Shown: positions 1-13,383, numbered from the stretch's first letter. The stretch: 64,000 nt of DNA from Himantopus leucocephalus (GCA_003993805.1 RSEF01000003.1:63025599-63089598), one strand, 5' to 3'. The notes: a model not told the origin generated them from the letters alone. A program made the numbers and translations.

Positions 1-39
1 TCCAACCCTGACCATTCTGTGATTCTGTGATTCTGTGAT
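1..39 (+). mobile_element. CR1 LINE, 3' terminal tail (cut by window edge)
   Basis: The window opens with TCCAACCCTGACCATTCTG followed by three copies of an ATTCTGTG-type octamer. This is the end of the 3' untranslated region and terminal repeat of an avian CR1 LINE in plus orientation. Only the last 39 bases are inside the window and the body lies upstream of base 1. The tail reads ATTCTGTGA, not ATTCTATGA, and the same variant ends the copy at 16751, so the two may belong to one subfamily. Confidence 0.85.
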
Positions 40-1220
40 AAGTAAACACAGTTATGCTTGCAGAATGGGATCTTCAAGCAGGATTAAAAACTTATTTTAA
101 AAATTGTTATAAAAATGGCAAAATTATCTGTGACAACTGATTTCAGGAGTTTGCCACCAGACCTTCGTTGGAGATTGCTGTTGGAAACTTTATTCTGATT
201 TCCTAGGGCAGCCCTTGTCTTCCTGTGCTCTTGGATTTCAGGTAGAGAACTGCTTCTGCTTCCCCTTGCGTGACTCTAGATTAACAAGCTGGCTAACTGT
301 ACAGACATTTACCAAAATCTTAAGAAAAAACAAGAGCTGAAATCTATGTTTAATGTTCCAGCTGTCTGCAGATTGAAGAATAAAGTAAAAATTTAAATGA
401 GCTCACCAAAAATAATGAAGTCTGGCTGAAAACCAGCTGGGCAAGAACAGAGTTTAAAATCTGGAGTTACTCTGAGTACTGAATCTGATTCCAGTAAAGC
501 TTTAGTACGATTCCAGCAAAAATCCAATTTCCCTGCTCTTGTTTTCTCTGGGAACTACTTTTTAAAACCCCTTGTACCCGTGCCATCCCTTCCAGAAAAT
601 GGTTTGAAGTGGATATAAATAAGGATAAGATTTTGACCACCATTTTCCCTTTTGAATGTCCTGATAATTGGTGCAGGCTTTATGAACACAAGAAAGAGTT
701 GATGTTCCTCCCAACTGTTTTTATTTATCCAAAAACTCATATCAAAGGAAATGAAAACAAGTAATAGCGTCTAAAAGCTAATCTAAATACCACCCGGCTA
801 TAGAATGCAACAACAGGGGGTTTTGGTCAAATCTGCGCCTCTAGGTCACAATGAGTAGGCACTGCCCTAAGATTAGCCATGTTTCTTTGAGATACTGTTT
901 ACTGCATCAGAAGGACATTTACTAGTTTGTTGCAAAAGGAGCTGATAGCAGAGATCCTTCCAAAGCAGGTAACACTGAACAATGCTAGAACTGATGCAGA
1001 AGGAGAACAGGTGTTGATTTACCTGAAATGTTTGGAATCAGTCTGAAATGAAGGATATATATGAAAAAACAGGTGAGCTCTGTGCAGTTTATTTATGTAC
1101 CAGAATAACTGGACCAGGACAAAGCTGAATGTCAAACCCACAGAGCACTGAAAATATTTGGATACATCAGAGGTGCTTAAAAACATACTGTATATAAACC
1201 CCCAGATTTACCTATGCAAA
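40..1220. other. AT-rich single-copy-like sequence, no gene seen
   Basis: No recognisable repeat, exon or RNA gene was found. Open frames are at most about 60 codons and resemble nothing known. The stretch separates two CR1 insertions. Confidence 0.6.
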
Positions 1221-1970
1221 ATCATAGAATCATAGAATGGTTTAGGTTGGAAGGAACCTTGAAGATCATCAAGTTCCAGCCCCCCTGCCATAGGCAGGGA
1301 CACCTCCCACTACACCAGGTTGCTCGAAGCCCCATCCTTCTTGGCCTTAAACACCTCCAGGGATAGGGCCTCAACAACTTCTCTAGGCAACCTGTTCCAG
1401 TGCCTTACCACCCTCAGAGTGAAAAATTTCTTCATAATTTTTAAACTAAATCTACCTTCTTCCATCTTGAAGCCATTCCCCCTTGTCGTATCACTACATG
1501 CCCTTGTAAAAAGTCCCTCCCCATCTTTCCTGTAGCCCCTTTAGGTACTGGAAGGCAGCAATAAGGTCTCCCCAGAGCCTTCTCTTCTCCAGGCTGAACA
1601 ACCCCAACTCTCTCAGCCTGTCTTCATAGGAGAGGTGCTCCAGCCCTCTGATCATCTCTATGGCCCTCCTCTGGACCTGCTCTAACAGGTCCATGTCTTT
1701 CCTCTGTTGGGGGCTCTAGAGCTGGACGCAGTACTCCAGATGGGCTCTCACCAGAGTAGAATAGAGGGGCGGAATCACTTCCCTTGACCTGCTGGCCACG
1801 CTTCTTTTGATGCAGCTCACGATACGGTTGGCCTTCCAGGCTGTGAGCGCACATTACTGGCTCATGTTGAGCTTCTCGTCAATCAGCACACCCAGGTCCT
1901 TATCCTTAGGGCTGCTCTTGATCCATTCTCTGCCAAGCCTGTATTTGTGCTTGGGATTGCCCTGACCCAG
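1221..1970 (-). mobile_element. CR1 LINE, 5'-truncated 3' end, about 750 bp
   Basis: Read on the minus strand, this is the 3' part of a CR1 retrotransposon: the C-terminal end of ORF2, the 3' untranslated region and the terminal tail. The 3' end is at 1221, where the plus strand shows ATCATAGAATCATAGAATGG. The 5' truncation is near 1970, where similarity stops abruptly after CCTGACCCAG. A minus-strand frame at 1494-1694 carries the conserved CR1 reverse-transcriptase C-terminus with the words [31 protein letters not shown] and [13 protein letters not shown] full CR1 is about 4.5 kb, so roughly 80% is missing, as is usual for avian copies. It is inactive. The copy has no internal gap and serves as a ruler for the gapped copies elsewhere in the window. 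Confidence 0.95.
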
Positions 1971-4900
1971 AAAGTTCTTTGAAAGCAAGTTGAGGCAACA
2001 GATGCTTCTGTCAAGTGGATCCCTTAGCTAAGACTGAGCAACATATTGGTCTGAAGAAAGTCCCATTAACATGACGCAGAACTCATTTTTGATGTCCACA
2101 GTACACGAAACTGCAACGTATAACCCTCAATAACTGCAAATTAGCATATTGTTCAGTAGACTACAGGGTGATGTGAAGTGTTCTAATAAATTGTGAAAAT
2201 GTTAGCAGACATAAAAGTGTATTAAACAGAAAAGCAAGAAAAGAAGAAGGGAGAAGTCTTCTTTTTAATGTTAAGATCTGAGAGCCAAAGGAGCAGTGTA
2301 ATAAAACTTTCAGTAATAACAATCAATGAAATGTTTGTGAAAAACCATTTGACATGTTGTAGGTCAAAGGACAAAGCCAACACAGAGTGCAAGAAAAGAA
2401 ATGCCTGACCTGTGACAATAGAAGAATGTTACAGTTTGTAAAGCAAGAACAAATTAGAGGTGGAATAAATTAGCCACACTGGAAGGGAAGAAAACCCGTA
2501 CAGCAAATGGCTTTGAAATATGGAGTTATTGTGACTGTCACCAAGTCAAAGAAAAGGTGACATGGAGTAGTTGCATAGCCAGTGCAGCAGTAGGAGTTGT
2601 CCTTCTGAAAGCACACTCAGATATGAGCTCACTAGAGAATTCATTTTATTCCAAGCTAAATGAACGCCTAGTACAACATAAAAGACTATGAAAATGAAGC
2701 CCTTTTGATAAATCACCAGTGCATGTTGTTGGTAGATTAGACCATATGCTCAGATGAAGGAAAAACATTGCCCAGAACTATTTAAATTGCTACCATTACA
2801 TCAGCCCCGAATTATAAAAATAGCAGAGAACTTTTTACAGATAAAGTAACTCTTAATTCAGCATAAGAAAATGGATTGCACAAAAACATTATTGCAACAG
2901 AAAACAGGCTTTTATTGCCCCCTCAAGGTCTTGGGATATTAGCAGGGGCTTAGTGAATGCAATCACAGAACAAAAATGCAAGCAATACATTTGCCAGGAA
3001 GCATCCCTTTGACATTGCTACCAAATTTGGACATGGCCTTGGAGCAATAAATAAAAAGGAAATATCATTATTAAAAAGAAAGTGTATGAAAATATGCAAC
3101 TTACTAGAGCCACTGAAAAAACTCAGAAGATCACAAAATGGTCACAAGACATGAGAAAGCAAAGGTTGTTTTTTGACACGTATACTTCAACATTTTAGAG
3201 AAAAATATGCTATTTTAAACAAAGAGGCAGTCATGGACAAAAATCAAATGATACTACATTTGAATACAACAGAGAGAGATTTTTCAACTTGATTTTTGGC
3301 ACATTTTCCACAGAGAAACTCTCAGCTTCATTAAAATGAAGATCTACAGAGATTTTGTCATTGTCTTTGGGAAAGACGGGAAAGCCCAGAAGAACTGGCA
3401 AATTTCTGAGCTATACTAATGAACATTATGGGCTATGGGTTGCATGATTTAGAATAAAAACAGTCCAACAATTTTCCAAAAACCTGTTTTTCACAGCCAT
3501 TTTACATTTCTTTTTTCATAAATTAGCCAATGAGATTTTAAACATGGTTTACATTTTTCCTTTAAACATTTTAATAATTTTTAGAACATTAAATTATTTA
3601 TTGAAAGGGCAGTTTTCATCTTGGAAAAATATTTTTTTGGCTGGAGAAAGTGTAAAAGTATTTCAGAGACAATTTCAGGAGCTATGTAGACAAATATTTC
3701 ATACAATATTACAGAGAAGTAAAATGGGTCATTTAAGCAGTAGGAAATTGGGAACAATGTTAAAACTGCTATTTTCCATGAAATATTCAAGGAATTCTAG
3801 CAGACAAACAAAAGGTTCATTCTGTTCCCAAAGTACCACTCTGTTCCCAAAGTTTCAGTAGTCAAATCATCACTCTGTGATAACTTTTTCTCCCACCTCT
3901 TGTCTGCTTTCTCAACATGGATCATATGCTTTGAGAGAGGATTTGATCCTTATGAATTTGCACAACATCTATCACAGAAAACTTCCAAATGCAGTGCAAT
4001 CTAAAAACACCGGAGCAACAAAGAGTGGTAAAAACACCTTTTAATGTGTATTTCTTCCATATGCTAAATGCCAGGTGTGCCATGATAAGCATTAAAATAA
4101 CATATTTCCATTGGCTTGCATTGTATTGCAGTTGTCCTCCTGACAAATTTCTGAAATCCTTGTAGAATACGTAGAAGATAGCCAGTGCCTCAGTAAATAA
4201 CTCAGTGTAAACACTTTCATTTGTGAAAAGCAGGTGTGTTTCTCACAACTGACACTGCAGAAGAATAACATCAGACACCTAGCCATGAAGCGGAATTTCT
4301 TCAGGTTTTATCAAGGCAACTGGAAAGAAGTAGCTTTTAGAGGACAACGGCAGACTGGGGAGCAACATGCGATCACAGGAGAAATCAGGCATTTCACTGC
4401 ATTTTCTGCAGGACCCGTGTGCAGAAAGCAATTTGACAAGGATGAGCTTCAGGATAGCAAGAGGCAAGAGGCTGCGTCCTGGTCTCTTCATTGCCAGTGA
4501 GAGAACAGAAAATAGCCAAAAGCAATTGAAAATAATTACGTTAATACCCAGCAAACCTTGAAAGCTTTTTGTAGCCTAGTATTTATCTAAAGAATAATCC
4601 CATTTGCTTTGTCATTTTGACTTCTCTGCCAAGTTTAGCTGAAGCCAGTCCAGAAAAGACAGGGAAGCTCATATCTAGTACTTCTAGCTGTCTTTCTTGA
4701 AGATGAAAGAGCAAAAAAAAGGCAAAGTTCTGTCATCAAGAAAGACACTTTTTTATTTATAGACTTGTTTGTTTGTTCCACAGGTGCTATTCAGTGTAGC
4801 CAGGTCTCATCATGAGAAAAAAAACACAAGAAAGTAAAAAAGGACTCCTACTGAAGGAAATAATATTTTTTCCCCTCTCAGTAGGTGATTTTCTCTGAGG

Positions 4901-5025
4901 TCAGCCAGGTATGTGGGACTTTTTGTTTTTCCCACATTACTGTGATTTTCTTCCCATTGACAGGAAATGTTAACTTTTGTAGTAGGAATATCACTTGCTT
5001 TGGAAATTGTAATATAACTAGCGCC
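1971..5025. other. AT-rich single-copy-like sequence, no gene seen
   Basis: About 3 kb with no supported gene. The longest frame (3544-3861, plus, 105 codons) is AT-rich, low in complexity and unrecognised. A 19-bp tandem duplication lies at 3821-3858 (unit TCTGTTCCCAAAGTACCAC, second copy partial). Nothing else was seen. Confidence 0.55.
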
Positions 5026-5075
5026 CTGAACCAGATTTTGTTTGAATTGGTGTAAATCTAGAATAAACCCAGAAA
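5026..5075 (+). repeat. Possible ancient amniote interspersed-repeat relic
   Basis: The phrase CCAGATTTTG, then TTGGTGTAAATCTAGAATAA, resembles a motif scattered through turtle, crocodile and bird genomes (a 'ggtgtaaatctggagtaact' type core). Only about 50 bases can be matched by eye and no ends are visible, so the family cannot be named and chance similarity is possible. Confidence 0.35.
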
Positions 5076-5191
5076 TAAAAGGCTGAAAAAAATTACAGAG
5101 AAAAATATATTTACTTCAATTCTGAAATCTCTCCTCATCATTTGTTAATTATGTGTGGTAGTTATGCCATGTGCAGTAACCTGAGATATAA

Positions 5192-5233
5192 TTCAAGAGC
5201 AAATAGTACTTTTTCAAGAGCAAATAGTACTTT
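5192..5233. repeat. 21-bp perfect tandem duplication
   Basis: A 21-base unit beginning TTCAAGAGCAAATAGTAC occurs twice head to tail without mismatch. The perfect identity suggests a recent slippage or local duplication event. Confidence 0.9.
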
Positions 5234-8200
5234 TAAAACCATGCACAGGGAATTAGTTTTATAATCTTGATAGTAGAGAGGGTCTAAAATATTCACCATC
5301 TCCCTAACTTAAATGCATATTTAAAACATAGGGTCTACAAATATTAGTAAGTAATCATGTTCAAATAAAGGGAACAAAATACTACCACTAGGTTTATCAG
5401 GATTGAATAAAGAATTTGTAGCATAGAAAGCTGATGCTTTTCCAGAGCCAACCAGCTACCGTGTGTCCTTGTTATCTGTCTATCCAGCCCTGTTTATTAG
5501 AAAAGCTGCAGTCTCATCTTCAACCCTTTTAGTGGGAATGTGTCAAGAAAAATTCTCAGGTCTTCCAGCCACACAATGCTCTGAAAAGATCTTTCCTGGC
5601 AGTCTGGAAACACAAACAGGAAGGAATTTATGAGAGAATGGGATAGCTGTTGGTTTGTTTTCTTTTAAATTCTCTTTACTACACATGTCCAGTTTCCAAT
5701 GTGTGAAGCCAGCAGCAGACAATAGAGGAGCTACTTTTCTCTACCGAAACACAAAGAAAAGACTCCAGGTGCTAAAATGGGCATAATGGAAACCAGAAAC
5801 ATACATGTTGTTTTCCAGATGTAGTACTTTCTCTAGCAGATATGGCATCTCCACCAGAGCAAACAGATAAATTGTAAAAACAAGAACTTTATGTTGCTGC
5901 ACATGGTGATCATATATTTTCTTCCACACGTTACGCTGGTCATTACTTTCATTCCACACAGTCATTATTTTCATTACACATTGTAGTTTTTTTCCAAGGT
6001 GCCTAGGCAAGGTGTTATTTGGGACACATTATCATACATGTTTGACATATTTTCCATTAGTCATTGGAAGAGATCAGTAAAGATCAGTAATTTGGAAGGC
6101 ATTTTTTTACTGTGAAAATAAAAGAAGATAACTCATGCACGGCAAAAGCATGTTCAAAACTGCCTTGGACTTCTCCACACTACTTTCAAGCCCCTTGTTC
6201 CAGATGGTTTTACCCCTCCTTGAGCCTTCTTGGAGGCCCCTCTTCTCTCTTTGTCCTTCCTGTAAGCAAGGTAGCTTTTCTCTGCAAGTTCCCAGCAGGT
6301 GACTTATTTTTTGGCACAGTTCCTGCCACTGATTTCACTCAACAGCTATTCTGCACTCTGATTGCAGACACAATGGGCATGCCTCAAGTGAATTTCAACT
6401 TGTAATGCTTCCTAAAGCACCTGGGGTTTAATCAGTTCCTGGTTTGAAGCCCTCAAGAGGACAGAGCACATTAATGAATCACCTCAAGATGTCCATTGCT
6501 GTGATCCGCAGCCTAGGGCTGGACAAATCCTGTGTGTGAAGCTCTCCTGAAACAGAAAGACAGTTTTCTGTGCAAGGCAATCCCACACAAAACCCTAGGA
6601 ACATATCACCACAGTCATTAATGTCTTTGGGATACAAGAAAAACTTTTCTCCTTTTTCTGTACAGTTCTCCACATCCAGGTAGCTATATGAGATTTTTTT
6701 CCTTTTTGTGGGAGGCTATAATCTACAGAGGGAAATTAATATAATACTTTCAGGTTTTTACTAATAAAAACAAAATACTGAAGCAGCCATTCCTCCATTC
6801 TTCCTCACTCAAAGTTTTTTTATACTTAAATGCCAAGGTGAATGTGTCTGAGATCAGGTTATTTTGTTGTTGCCATTAGTTGACTATCACTTCATTTTGT
6901 CTATAACCCCTATCTAATTTGCTTCTGTCCCAGCTGTGCTCACCAGTCAGATACTTGCTGTTAGCAGAGTCTTCTCAGCCAACGCAAGCAGAGGTGTGCA
7001 GGGTCACGTTTAATACGCTCACCCTGGTCTGCTTCTCATTACTCAGGAAAAGGAGCTCAGGATAACTGTTCTGTGATGCATCCCAACAGGAACTGGCTAC
7101 ATATTTGTACTTCAGCACACGATCTTAATTTCACCATGTTAAATATATTGTGTTATTGTTAATTCCCTGAGGCCATGTTAAGTTGCCCTCCAAGGTTTCA
7201 AACTACTGTTGTATTAGATTGTTCACAAGTATATAAAGTGCATATTTCCAGATATGTCTGGAGCTTTTTTATGTATTCAGTGTAATTAGCACAAAGAAAA
7301 AGAGTGAAAATACACCTCTGGCGAGCTCACAGCAGTTATACCAGAGATTAATTTGGGCCCAATTTCTTCAGGGAGAAGTGGTGATCAGCAGACAAAGAGT
7401 GTGCTCCATGTACAAATTCTTTGATGTTTCACTGCACAGTCTGGCTGTATGGTCCAGAATGCAATTCCTATTTAAAGACCAACACCAAATCCTATTCTGT
7501 TCTATGAAAAAGGTGAGTCTTTTTGCAAAACATTCCTGAAATCTAGAGACACTAGTGGAAAACAGGACCAATTTAAGCATTTGTGTAGCAGTCATGCATA
7601 CGCAATATGTATACACAAAATACCATGCATATATTCTCTGAGAGACAGACTGCTTTTTGCTTGAAAATAATCTCTCTGATACTTTTGACATGGCAGAATG
7701 TTAAAAAGTGTTGCTATTTTCTGATGAGGAAGGGAAACTAGTAAACAGATGCAATGCTCTTCTCCTCACTGTCGATCCCATTTATTTTGTGCACAAGGTA
7801 GAAAGAAACCTGTTTTCAGAAAATGATAACAGCTTTGCAATAGAGTTCAGCTGCCAGGCATGCTTACCGGCTGAAAAGAGTTTTCAGTCCATTTGGTACA
7901 ACAATAATAGTCAAAGTTAGGGAACCATTTTTCTCCCTCCTAAATATGTCCTAACACCAGCATGATTTTAACAAGACAGTTCTTCGTTTTTATTTCTTTC
8001 ACTCATTCCTTGGGTTTGTTGCCAAGAGCAACACAAAGAATGCACCAGGGTGTCATAATAATCCTCCATTAAATCCCTAGTATTTAAATTTTAATGCTAT
8101 AATTCAACAGCTGACAAAAGCCCATTGAGCAGGTCTAAGGAGAGGAAAAGAGCTGGTCCCATTTTCTCAGGGGGTGATGCTATAGCAACATGGAATGAAT

Positions 8201-8883
8201 TTGGGGTCAGGGAACAAGCTGTCTCCAAGCTTTGTTTGCATTTCCTGGCTAAAAGTAGAATCTGGTGTTATAAATTTTACCAAAATAAGTGGTTATTTGG
8301 AGCTGCATGAAGATCGTTCGCTCTGTAAAAACCTTTGCCTTGTAAAATAAGAGTGGAGACAACAAATCCGGCAGCCAGAAAGACAGCAAACTAACAGGCT
8401 ATTTTAGAAAGTGCCAGCCTAAGAATTATTTCACAGTCCCTCTTCCTTCTCCAGTTTCCCTACCTTCCAGCCCAAACCCTGCACCAGGACTTGAAATGAT
8501 GCAACACACTAAATCCATTTTAAAGGAATAGCACAAAGACAGCAAAGTCAATAACGGTGGAACAGAGACCTCTTATAATCATCAAAGACCTCGGGAAAGT
8601 CTGGTATGTCATTTGTTATGCTTAGCTGTCCCCACACTGAAGGCTTTTGTGCTCTGGGGAATGTTGTTCGTGGAGACAAATGAATACACCTGGAAGACAA
8701 TTGTCTATTGTGCAAAACACTGCTCATTGGGCGAAGCACAGCCCCCCCTCCGCTCCAATGCTCTGCCCTCCCAAAGCCCTCCTCTTTGCTCAGGGCCGAA
8801 GTCACGGTGTTTTCAAAGTTGGTTTTAGCCTGGATTTGAGCTCAGGGTGTCTGTAGGTAATACAGTATATTGGCAATTTCTGT
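5234..8883. other. Single-copy-like sequence, no gene seen
   Basis: No supported gene or clear repeat. The longest frames (7368-7691 minus, 107 codons; 6112-6405 plus, 97 codons) resemble no family I know. A short phrase at 7331-7362 loosely recalls the same amniote repeat type as 5026-5075, but is too short to call. Confidence 0.5.
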
Positions 8884-8943
8884 GGTTTTCACTGTACTGT
8901 GAAGCATGTTTTAGGTTTTCACTGTACTGTGAAGCATGTTTTA
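8884..8943. repeat. 30-bp perfect tandem duplication
   Basis: A 30-base unit starting GGTTTTCACTGTACTGTGAA is present twice in direct succession with no difference. It has no link to a gene and is most simply a recent local duplication. Confidence 0.92.
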
Positions 8944-11900
8944 AAGAGGGCTGATGCATTCTTCTTCTCATTAAAAAAAAATCAGAGATTCATTAGATAA
9001 GAATGATGTAATGAGATAGAAAAGATTAGAATTAAAGAGGCATGCATTTCTCTGCATGGATATACAGATTCTGTCAGTGAAGAAAACTATCAATGTTTTA
9101 TTGTGTTTGAGATCATTGAGCTTCTTTCTCTATTCTTCCACTTTGGAATCCGTTGCTGACCACCTGTAGACAGGCAGGTCCCCAGCTGCTCTGCTGCCAG
9201 AGCCTGCTGCAAGGAATTCTCAGGGCTGGCACTTCTCGTTCAGGCTGTGAGCTGAGGGACACGTCAGCACAGGCGGTACGGGCGTTAAGAGCCTGATGTA
9301 AGGTGGGTGGAGTGTGTCTGCTAGGTGAAGTGATGCAGCCGGGATGGATGAAGGAGGCATTGCTGTGACAGTAGGGTGGAGAAGTGAGAGAGAGATTTTT
9401 GAGGCCTTTGAGAGGTATGTGTACAAGAAAGAGCAGAACGAGTAGGAACTAGCAAAGCAGCAGCCCCTCTTGCAGCTGGTATGTCTAATAGCTGCTCGGC
9501 CCTGCAAGTGGTGGTGGTGGGGTACAAGACACCTGGAGTAGGGGGAGGCTGCCTTGAACCGCAGCGCCTGCGCATCTTACTGATGGAGTGGCATTTTCTG
9601 TCTTTCACGCAGATCCCTCTGACAAGGGTTTGGTGCACAGGGAGAGGGCTAGGAAGCCTTCCTCCTTCCAACCCTCCCCCTCCAGAGCTCAGTAGCAAAG
9701 GCTTGTACAAGAAAAACAGGGCTATGTCATGTCTTCTACAACTGCCTTCCTCTGCGACTCCTAACCTTTCCTCCTGCATGCTTCTGGATGGGGGAAGCCA
9801 CTGAGGAGTCAGTGAGCCACTCCTCTCTTCAGTGTACTTCTGTGAGAAAACAGTATCTCCCTTATTTTGTTTGTCAACAAATTTGGTTTTGTCAACAAAT
9901 TGTTTTTCCAAGCCTGCATTTCAAACTTATATAGGCCAAACTGGCATTACAAGTGCTACATATATTGCATGCGACTGTTGCTAGGCAGTCCATATAGTGC
10001 TTTTTGGAAGCTGTACATCCATTTCTGATCTGCATAGTGTACGCATCCATTTTCTGTCCACTATTATACCAATATTATTAAGCTGCTCATTCACAGTCTT
10101 TTAAAATCAGAGCACCTTGTGCCTGCATTTTCTTTCCCATGTCTGTGAATTGCTTTCTAGTTCAGTTTTGCTGTATCTAAGATGAACAGATTTTATGAAA
10201 ATTCCATTCTTTCACCCTATAAAGAACTGTTTTTCAATAGAAAAGCTGTGAGCACTGGAGCCCCACTCCAAAAGAGTTCAGCTCACTTGACTTCGGGGTC
10301 TTTAGAGCAGGAATGATTCCTGTCAGCCTGCTAGATCTAAAAGGGAAGCAGTTCATGTGCAAACAGCTTTCCATCATTATCCTGGGAAGAATCCCACTGG
10401 GAGAATAAAGAGTAGCCATAGGAGAAAATTTTTGCAGTAATGGCATGTCATTCCCTTGACCCTCTGCTGAAGTGTTCACTTCTGTTATAGCTCAGGCAAG
10501 AAATATGACATTTTATTGTCTGAGATTTCCAGGCAAGCATTCCTGAATGGGGTGCAGTTCTCATTGGGTAATAATCTATGGGACCATCCGAGAGAAAACA
10601 AGAAACTTCACTGTCATAACTTTAAAGCCTGGCAAGCTATAATCTGTGAAGATCCTTTGTTATAAATTTTTATTTAATGTCCTTTGTGTGACTGAACTGA
10701 TTTACATACAGAGCTTATTGGATTTATATATTAGCCACGCTGATTCTGATTATTCGAAGCAATGAAGAACAGAGGCAGAGTCTTGGAAGGTTTCCCAAGG
10801 CTTTGGAGTAGCTTTTCTGTTCTGGAGTTGTGGATTCTGTGGATAAAATAAAAGTCTCTCAGCCTGAATTAGGGAGCTCCTGATCTTTTGCAGCAATCAC
10901 CTGTTGCTCTGAAATTACCCTATTGCGGTATAAATGCTACCACAATGTGACTGAACCGATGGCTTCCTCTGGCAGCAAAGTTTATCGGTATGCACGAATG
11001 GCACTACCTGGGATTCGCTTCTGAGACAATTCTTCACTGAACGGCATTTCACTATTTAGGTGGAGATGCTGGTCTGCTTGTCTTGGTGCACATCGAGGTG
11101 CTTGGAGGAGCGGCGTGCTCAGGCCTCCAGCATGCCAAACACACGCATGCAAACTCATACTGATAATGGCAGCAATCAACTCTTAGAAAAATGCTGCTTG
11201 GAGACTGCCTTGTTTTGCAGCACAGCTGTTGGCAATAGGTCTTAGAATCAGCAAAATAAATGGTTTCAGTATAAACCAGATATACACGTGTTGGAGAAGG
11301 AGAGCTGAAACTGACACAGAATGGACCAAGATGAATCAACCCTGAAAACAGGGCTCACTGCATTTATGGGTATGCCTATGCCAGTTTTGCACACCAGGAT
11401 TTGTTATGACCAGACATGCATCAGTGTCAGTATAAAGGCAACTAATTTCAGCAGTACAATATTAGGCTGGTGCTGAGCCGTAGCTGCAGAGCTGAGCTCT
11501 GAAACTGCAGTGGCTATATTTCAATTACCTCCACTTCCAGTGTGTGTAGGGTACAAATGTCTTTTCACGCTAAAGATAAGTCTGCTTCTCACTGTGGAAG
11601 TCCCTTCCCCATCCCCTGTTAGTTTGGTGTAAATCCTGTGTATTAATTTTAGTTCTGCTGAAGACCTGCTTAATTACATTTGACTGTCTATCGGACTCCT
11701 TTATACTTTTTGAAAGGCATCAAATGATGCTCAAGGCAGATTGGGCTAGGAAAATGAAGTTGCCATAGCTGTAAAAATTTTTCTGTGGCTTTGCCCAGGA
11801 AATTTTATCAAGTAATTCACAGTGAGGATTTAAAAGAGAAATAAAAAAAACTGTTAGAACTAATCAAAAATATGTAGGAGCACCTATTCCTCAATAATAT

Positions 11901-13150
11901 TAATAATTTCAGTGTGAAAGAACAGTGACCTCAGTCTCACTGATCAGTATCTCTTGTGCAGGCAGATAAATATTAATAAGAACATACTAAAAATGGAGAA
12001 GTAGAAGACATAAGATAGTTCCTGGCACAATGCTCTATCATATAGAAGGCGAGCATTAGGCCTCACTGTTACTGTGATGGCAACACTGCTGATTTCTGTA
12101 AATGACAATGCCCAAGTGTTAAAAATTCTGGAACTGTTGTACTAGAATGCAAAGGAAAAATTTCATGTTATTCTTTGAACATTTTCTTCAGAGTTTGCAT
12201 ATAGCTTCGGAAGAAAATGATGCATTTCTGAAGCATTTCCAAAACTGCTTTCACGGATCTATCATACTGGATACTTGGGCAGACCCTATGTGTTAGCTCT
12301 GGGTCTAACTCTTCCCAAAGGTGTTCCCATAAAAATAACTGATTTCCTTTTTTGAAAGACCTGATATCTTTAAGATAAAACAAGTCTTAAGGAAGACAAT
12401 GGATGGTATGCATATAAAGAATATGATGCCTAGAATGAGGTCAGCATTGGAGCTCACAGTCAAGGGTTCTCAGAATCCACCTAAGTGGCTGCCTTCAAGT
12501 TTTCCGTGGTCCACTACAGATGGTTATCAGAGAAAGGAATCCTCTTGCTAACAAATGCCAACCAGAATCAAATCCGTGATCATAAATACATCCTTGTGCT
12601 TTTTCCTCTTTATTTCCTATTTTCACGACAAGCTGACTTATTTCTTTGGGCAGACAAGCGGGAAAATCTAACTGGGAGGCAGAAAGGGATCTCCTTCACA
12701 CTGAAGGTGCTGCTGAAGCATGTGGATGTTCCTAAAGAAAGACTGTTCTCCTTGTAAATTCATGTGAGAGTGGCTCTGTGCCCTGACCCTCCCCAGATTC
12801 CCATGAAGAAATCTGACCTAGTCTAAATCATGGAGATCAGAAGGTATCAATAATACCTTTCTGAATTAGTGAAAGCATGGAGGCCAGTGAGATTAGAGGC
12901 GGACATTTAGCTAGTGGCATACAATTAATAAACCTGTGGTGTTATCTTGCTCAGGAAGTCTAAAAATCAGTAGTGATAGTGACTCAGGGTCTTTTGAAAA
13001 TGCCAAAGCTGAAAAGGCTGCAAATTCATAGTCATTTAGCTGTCAGAACAGAAGACTGAGAGGACACATGTTAAAATCTTCAAACAAATCACAAGTTATT
13101 GCAGAGAGGAAGGGGATATTCTCCAAGCCACTGCTAGGTTGCAAAAAAAG
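8944..13150. other. Single-copy-like sequence with a GC-richer patch, no gene proven
   Basis: This contains a GC-richer, mildly CpG-enriched patch at about 9150-9800 and an 18-bp-spaced direct repeat of GTCAACAAAT at 9873 and 9891. The longest frame is listed separately. The remainder is AT-rich and unrecognised; a 90-codon plus frame at 12485-12757 has no recognisable domain. Confidence 0.5.
9321..9911 (-). other. Unrecognised 196-codon open frame (doubtful)
   Basis: This is the longest methionine-initiated open frame in the window, on the minus strand. The predicted product has no recognisable domain, signal peptide or membrane helix. Its composition is irregular: Pro/Ser/Arg-rich stretches, and a lysine-rich N-terminus with the near repeat KQFVDKTKFVDKQ that comes from the 18-bp DNA duplication beneath it. 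The frame sits in a GC-richer patch, where stop codons are rarer by chance. Most likely it is non-coding. An exon of a longer transcript cannot be excluded from sequence alone. Confidence 0.12.
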
Positions 13151-13383
13151 TCTGTAACTTTAAATGCAGCAAGGGAGCCAATATTGGAGATACACTGAAT
13201 ATTCTTACAGTAAGTGCAATAAGGAACTAAAACAGATTATCTGGGAAGTTTTGGGAATCTCCATTAGTAGTGGTCTTAGAGAACACAATACTCAAAACAT
13301 TTGCCAGGTGGGGCATAGACATAGCTGATCCTCCCTTGAGGCAGTGGGCTGGACCAGGTGATTTCTCTTTCTATGATTCTATG
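13151..13383 (+). mobile_element. Old, diverged CR1 LINE 3' end
   Basis: The order of short matches fits a CR1 3' region in plus orientation. TTTAAATGCAGCAAGGGAG comes first, then GGAATCTCCATTAGTAGTGG, then GAGGCAGTGGGCTGGACCAG, and finally the tail CTTTCTATGATTCTATG. It is much more diverged than the copies at 1221 and 24101, and the usual 'ggtcccttccaaccc' segment before the tail has been deleted. Similarity may extend upstream to about 13050 but is too weak to bound. It carries no usable reading frame. Confidence 0.65.

Noticed and set aside
7331..7362. Phrase GTTATACCAGAGATTAATTT resembling an amniote repeat core
   Set aside because: Only about 30 bases match and no second block follows; too short to distinguish from chance.
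11620..11660. GGTGTAAATCCTGTG, similar to the motif at 5026-5075
   Set aside because: A single 12-15 base match without supporting neighbours.
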